Shown here one piece after another: positions 6,025 to 7,755 of a DNA stretch of 7,755 nt. Each line of letters starts with the position of its first letter. Position 1 is the stretch's first letter. Both the position numbers and the translations under genes were made by a program. Source of the stretch: Bacteroidetes bacterium 4572_112 (GTDB taxonomy: Bacteria > Bacteroidota > Bacteroidia > Bacteroidales > UBA1556); the NCBI GenBank assembly GCA_002254285.1, contig NIUZ01000147.1, positions 1-7,755 of the forward strand, given 5' to 3'. The notes beneath the pieces were generated by a model. The model saw only the letters and a program-made list of their open reading frames with translations, was not told where the DNA came from and ran no database searches.

Positions 6025-6969
6025 ATGTTCTCTAACAACAAAATCACCACACTATTCGGAATAAAATACCCCATAATCCAAGGCGGAATGATATGGTGTA
6101 GTGGGTGGAAATTAGCTTCAGCAGTTTCCAATGCAGGAGGTTTGGGTTTGATTGGTGGAGGTAGTATGCCACCAGATTTATTTCGTGAGCATATACAAAA
6201 ATGCAAGGCTGCTACAAATAAACCTTTTGGAGTAAATATCCCATTACTTTATCCTTATTCGGAAGAGCAGGTTAAAATTGTAATTGAAGAAAAAGTGCCA
6301 ATAGTCTTTACCTCCGCAGGAAATCCTAAAAAATACACATCAATACTAAAAGAACATGGAATTAAGGTTGTGCATGTAACTGCAAATCTTAAATTCGCTT
6401 TAAAATCACAGGAAGCGGGAGTAGACGCTATTGTAGCCGAAGGTTTTGAAGCAGGAGGGCATAATGGAAGAGAAGAAACCACAACAATGGTTCTAATTCC
6501 AAAAATAGCAAAAGAAATTAATATTCCTCTAATTGCTGCCGGAGGAATAGCCACAGGAAGTGGTATGTTGGCAGCTATGGTATTGGGTGCTGATGGCGTA
6601 CAAATGGGAAGCCGTTTTGTTGCTTCTGTTGAAGCTTCAGCCCATGATGGATTTAAACAAAAAGTGGTAGAAGCCCAAGAGGGTGATACCAAATTACAAC
6701 TTAAGCAATTGGTATCGGTACGACTTCTTGATAATGAATTTTCGGATAGAATTACTAAAATGCAATTATCAGGAGCAAGCACAGAAGAGCTTTCCGAAGC
6801 ACTAGGCCGAGGAAGAGCAAAGTTAGGAATGTTTGATGGCGACTTGAACGAAGGAGAACTAGAAATAGGACAGGTGGCAACTTTGATTGATGAGGTGAAG
6901 CCTGTTGGGGAAATCGTTGAGGAGATTGTAGATGAGTTCATTAGTAGGCAGTCTGTTTTTAGTCTATAG
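6025..6969 (+). CDS. FabK / nitronate monooxygenase family flavin oxidoreductase
   Basis: A 314-residue FMN-dependent TIM-barrel protein of the NMO/2-nitropropane dioxygenase family. Family motifs in order: YPIIQGGM (15-22), AGGLGLIGGG (37-46), KPFGVNI (66-72), AGNPKKY (98-104), AEGFEAGGHNG (138-148) with the catalytic-type His146, then the FMN-phosphate motifs AAGGIATG (171-178) and GVQMGSRF (191-198). The order and wording are closer to FabK, the flavin enoyl-ACP reductase of fatty-acid synthesis, than to characterised nitronate monooxygenases, including the C-terminal GDLNEGELEIGQVATLI segment. Sequence alone does not settle the substrate, so I give no symbol. The start follows ATATTAACA. 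No pathway neighbours support either function. The last eight residues (SRQSVFSL) are encoded by a CAGT-type repeat and are probably not ancestral. Confidence 0.85.
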   Translation: MFSNNKITTLFGIKYPIIQGGMIWCSGWKLASAVSNAGGLGLIGGGSMPPDLFREHIQKCKAATNKPFGVNIPLLYPYSEEQVKIVIEEKVPIVFTSAGNPKKYTSILKEHGIKVVHVTANLKFALKSQEAGVDAIVAEGFEAGGHNGREETTTMVLIPKIAKEINIPLIAAGGIATGSGMLAAMVLGADGVQMGSRFVASVEASAHDGFKQKVVEAQEGDTKLQLKQLVSVRLLDNEFSDRITKMQLSGASTEELSEALGRGRAKLGMFDGDLNEGELEIGQVATLIDEVKPVGEIVEEIVDEFISRQSVFSL

Positions 6970-7016
6970 TAGGCAGTAAATAGTAGGCAGTCGGCAGTTT
7001 TCAGTCTTCAGTTGGC
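6942..7016. repeat. CAGT-heptamer repeat overlapping the 3' end of the flavoprotein gene
   Basis: TAGTAGGCAGT occurs three times (6942-6952, 6967-6977, 6981-6991), followed by heptamers CGGCAGT, TTTCAGT, CTTCAGT and then TTGGC. The shared form is NNNCAGT with a 7-bp step, like a degenerate minisatellite. The first copy is within the flavoprotein coding region and the second supplies its TAG stop. The remainder up to the RhuM-type gene (7017-7083) is A/T-rich with no clear signal. Confidence 0.7.
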
Positions 7017-7083
7017 TGGGTTAATAGAGATAGTTTAGTAATAGTTTAAATAATAAAAATAAATAGATTTATAAGTAACAACA

Positions 7084-7626
7084 ATGAATAACCAACAAGA
7101 CAATACATCAAATTTTATTTTATACACTTCCAATCAAGGTGATATAAAAGTTAATGTATTTTTGGAAAATGAGACTATATGGCTGACGCAGAGATCTATT
7201 GGTGAGCTTTTTGGTAAGGCAAAAGCAACTATAAGTGAACATTTAAAGAATATATTTACTGAAGGAGAATTGGATGAAAATTCAGTTGTTCGGAATTTCC
7301 GAACAACTGCAAATGATGGTAAATCTTATGAGACAAAATTTTACAATCTTGATGCAATTATTTCTGTTGGTTATAGAGTAAACTCAAAACAAGCTACTCA
7401 ATTCAGAATATGGGCAACTAAAACTTTAAAGGAGTTTATTATCAAAGGTTTTGTTTTAGATGATGAAAGACTAAAACAAGGAAATCAGGTTTTTGGTAAA
7501 GATTATTTCGATGAACTGCTTGAGCGAATTCGTGAAATACGAGCATCGGAAAGACGTTTTTATCAAAAGATAACAGATATGATGTTCTTTCAGATGCAGG
7601 AAAGATATCACATAATAGAGCTTTAA
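7084..7626 (+). CDS. RhuM-family DNA-binding protein, truncated N-terminal half
   Basis: The open frame gives 180 residues; intact RhuM-family proteins are roughly 330-345. An N-terminal segment IKVNVFLENETIWLTQ leads into a helix-turn-helix-like region (about 33-58, LTQRSIGELFGKAKATISEHLKN). The family core follows: YNLDAIISVGYRV (87-99), QFRIWATKTLKEFIIKGFVLDDERLK (107-131) and YFDELLERIREIRASERRFYQKITD (141-165). After Asp165 the similarity stops, and the last 15 residues (MMFFQMQERYHIIEL) are out-of-frame translation of the family's C-terminal coding sequence. RhuM was named for a Salmonella pathogenicity-island gene; its biochemical role is unclear to me and it is common on mobile elements. 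The gene lies alone between repeats and probably yields no normal product. Confidence 0.85.
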   Translation: MNNQQDNTSNFILYTSNQGDIKVNVFLENETIWLTQRSIGELFGKAKATISEHLKNIFTEGELDENSVVRNFRTTANDGKSYETKFYNLDAIISVGYRVNSKQATQFRIWATKTLKEFIIKGFVLDDERLKQGNQVFGKDYFDELLERIREIRASERRFYQKITDMMFFQMQERYHIIEL

Positions 7627-7727
7627 AAAGGTCAGCTGAAGAATATGATAAATTTCGAAAAATTCAGGATAATAAATATTTGTCAGATTTTGATAACGCA
7701 ATAAAAAATATTAATAATATAAAATAA
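7581..7727 (+). pseudogene. RhuM-family C-terminal tail, out of frame (remnant of the same gene)
   Basis: Read from 7581 in the frame two bases ahead of the upstream part, 48 codons give DVLSDAGKIS...RSAEEYDKFRKIQDNKYLSDFDNAIKNI and end in TAA at 7725-7727. This matches the conserved RhuM end, typically (N)EREIL..AGK(V/I)S...EY.KFR..QD..Y.SDFD. The original gene therefore ran to 7727, and an internal deletion of about 115-130 codons fused codon 165 region to this tail. The deleted length must leave remainder 1 when divided by three to give the observed frame change. The 7084-7727 stretch as a whole is a pseudogene unless programmed frameshifting restores the tail, which the sequence does not suggest. 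Confidence 0.85.
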
Positions 7728-7731
7728 ACAA

Positions 7732-7751
7732 CCTGCCTGCCGGCAGGCAGG
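7732..7751. repeat. Perfect 20-bp CCTGCC palindrome
   Basis: CCTGCCTGCCGGCAGGCAGG is its own reverse complement. It is the cleanest of four related copies in the window and starts five nt after the RhuM tail stop codon. It could act as a transcript end or as a dispersed repeat; no U tract is visible before the window ends. Confidence 0.85.
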
Positions 7752-7755
7752 CAAA

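Noticed and set aside
6255..6941. A 228-codon open frame on the minus strand opposite the flavoprotein gene
   Set aside because: It is an exact shadow of a well-supported family gene, has Ser/Pro/Ile-rich composition without a recognisable motif, and no separate start context.

Overview
The window reads as chromosomal DNA of an AT-rich Bacteroidota bacterium (Bacteroidales or Flavobacteriales-like; I cannot place it more finely). The evidence is a mitochondrial-type aconitase next to a monomeric NADP-isocitrate dehydrogenase, A/C-rich leaders without Shine-Dalgarno sequences (three of the five genes start at AACAATG), a TAnnTTTG-type -7 box, and GC-rich CCTGCC palindromes scattered between genes. 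All intact genes lie on the plus strand.

Positions 1-2380 hold a short leader with a hairpin and the aconitase gene (acn). Positions 2381-2745 are non-coding but dense in structure: a probable terminator carrying a nested palindrome, a second U-tract hairpin, another palindrome copy, a possible promoter, and a 98-nt hairpin ending 17 nt before the next gene. Positions 2746-4965 encode monomeric isocitrate dehydrogenase (icd). The two enzymes catalyse consecutive TCA-cycle steps (citrate to isocitrate to 2-oxoglutarate), but terminator-like structures between them argue for separate transcription. A strong terminator follows icd at 5031-5088.

Positions 5110-5913 are the most unusual part: an IS200-like single-HUH, Y1-type transposase gene (RAYT type) with its own family of REP-like hairpins. 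Upstream lies a head-to-tail array of four units (46-bp period) plus a fifth half-unit. Downstream are two copies in opposite orientation. The hairpin stems vary by compensatory changes (T-A, C-G, G-C at the same pair), so structure rather than sequence has been kept. A 14-bp inverted repeat touches both the start and the stop codon of the gene.

Positions 6025-6969 encode a FabK/nitronate monooxygenase-type flavoprotein whose last eight codons lie in a CAGT-heptamer repeat that continues to about 7016. Positions 7084-7727 hold a decayed RhuM-family gene: an intact N-terminal half, an internal deletion with a frame change, and a recognisable C-terminal tail in another frame. The window ends in a perfect 20-bp palindrome of the family already seen at three other places.

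Nothing here is a defence island or biosynthetic cluster. The reportable novelty is the transposase-REP module and the number of structured repeats packed between housekeeping genes.
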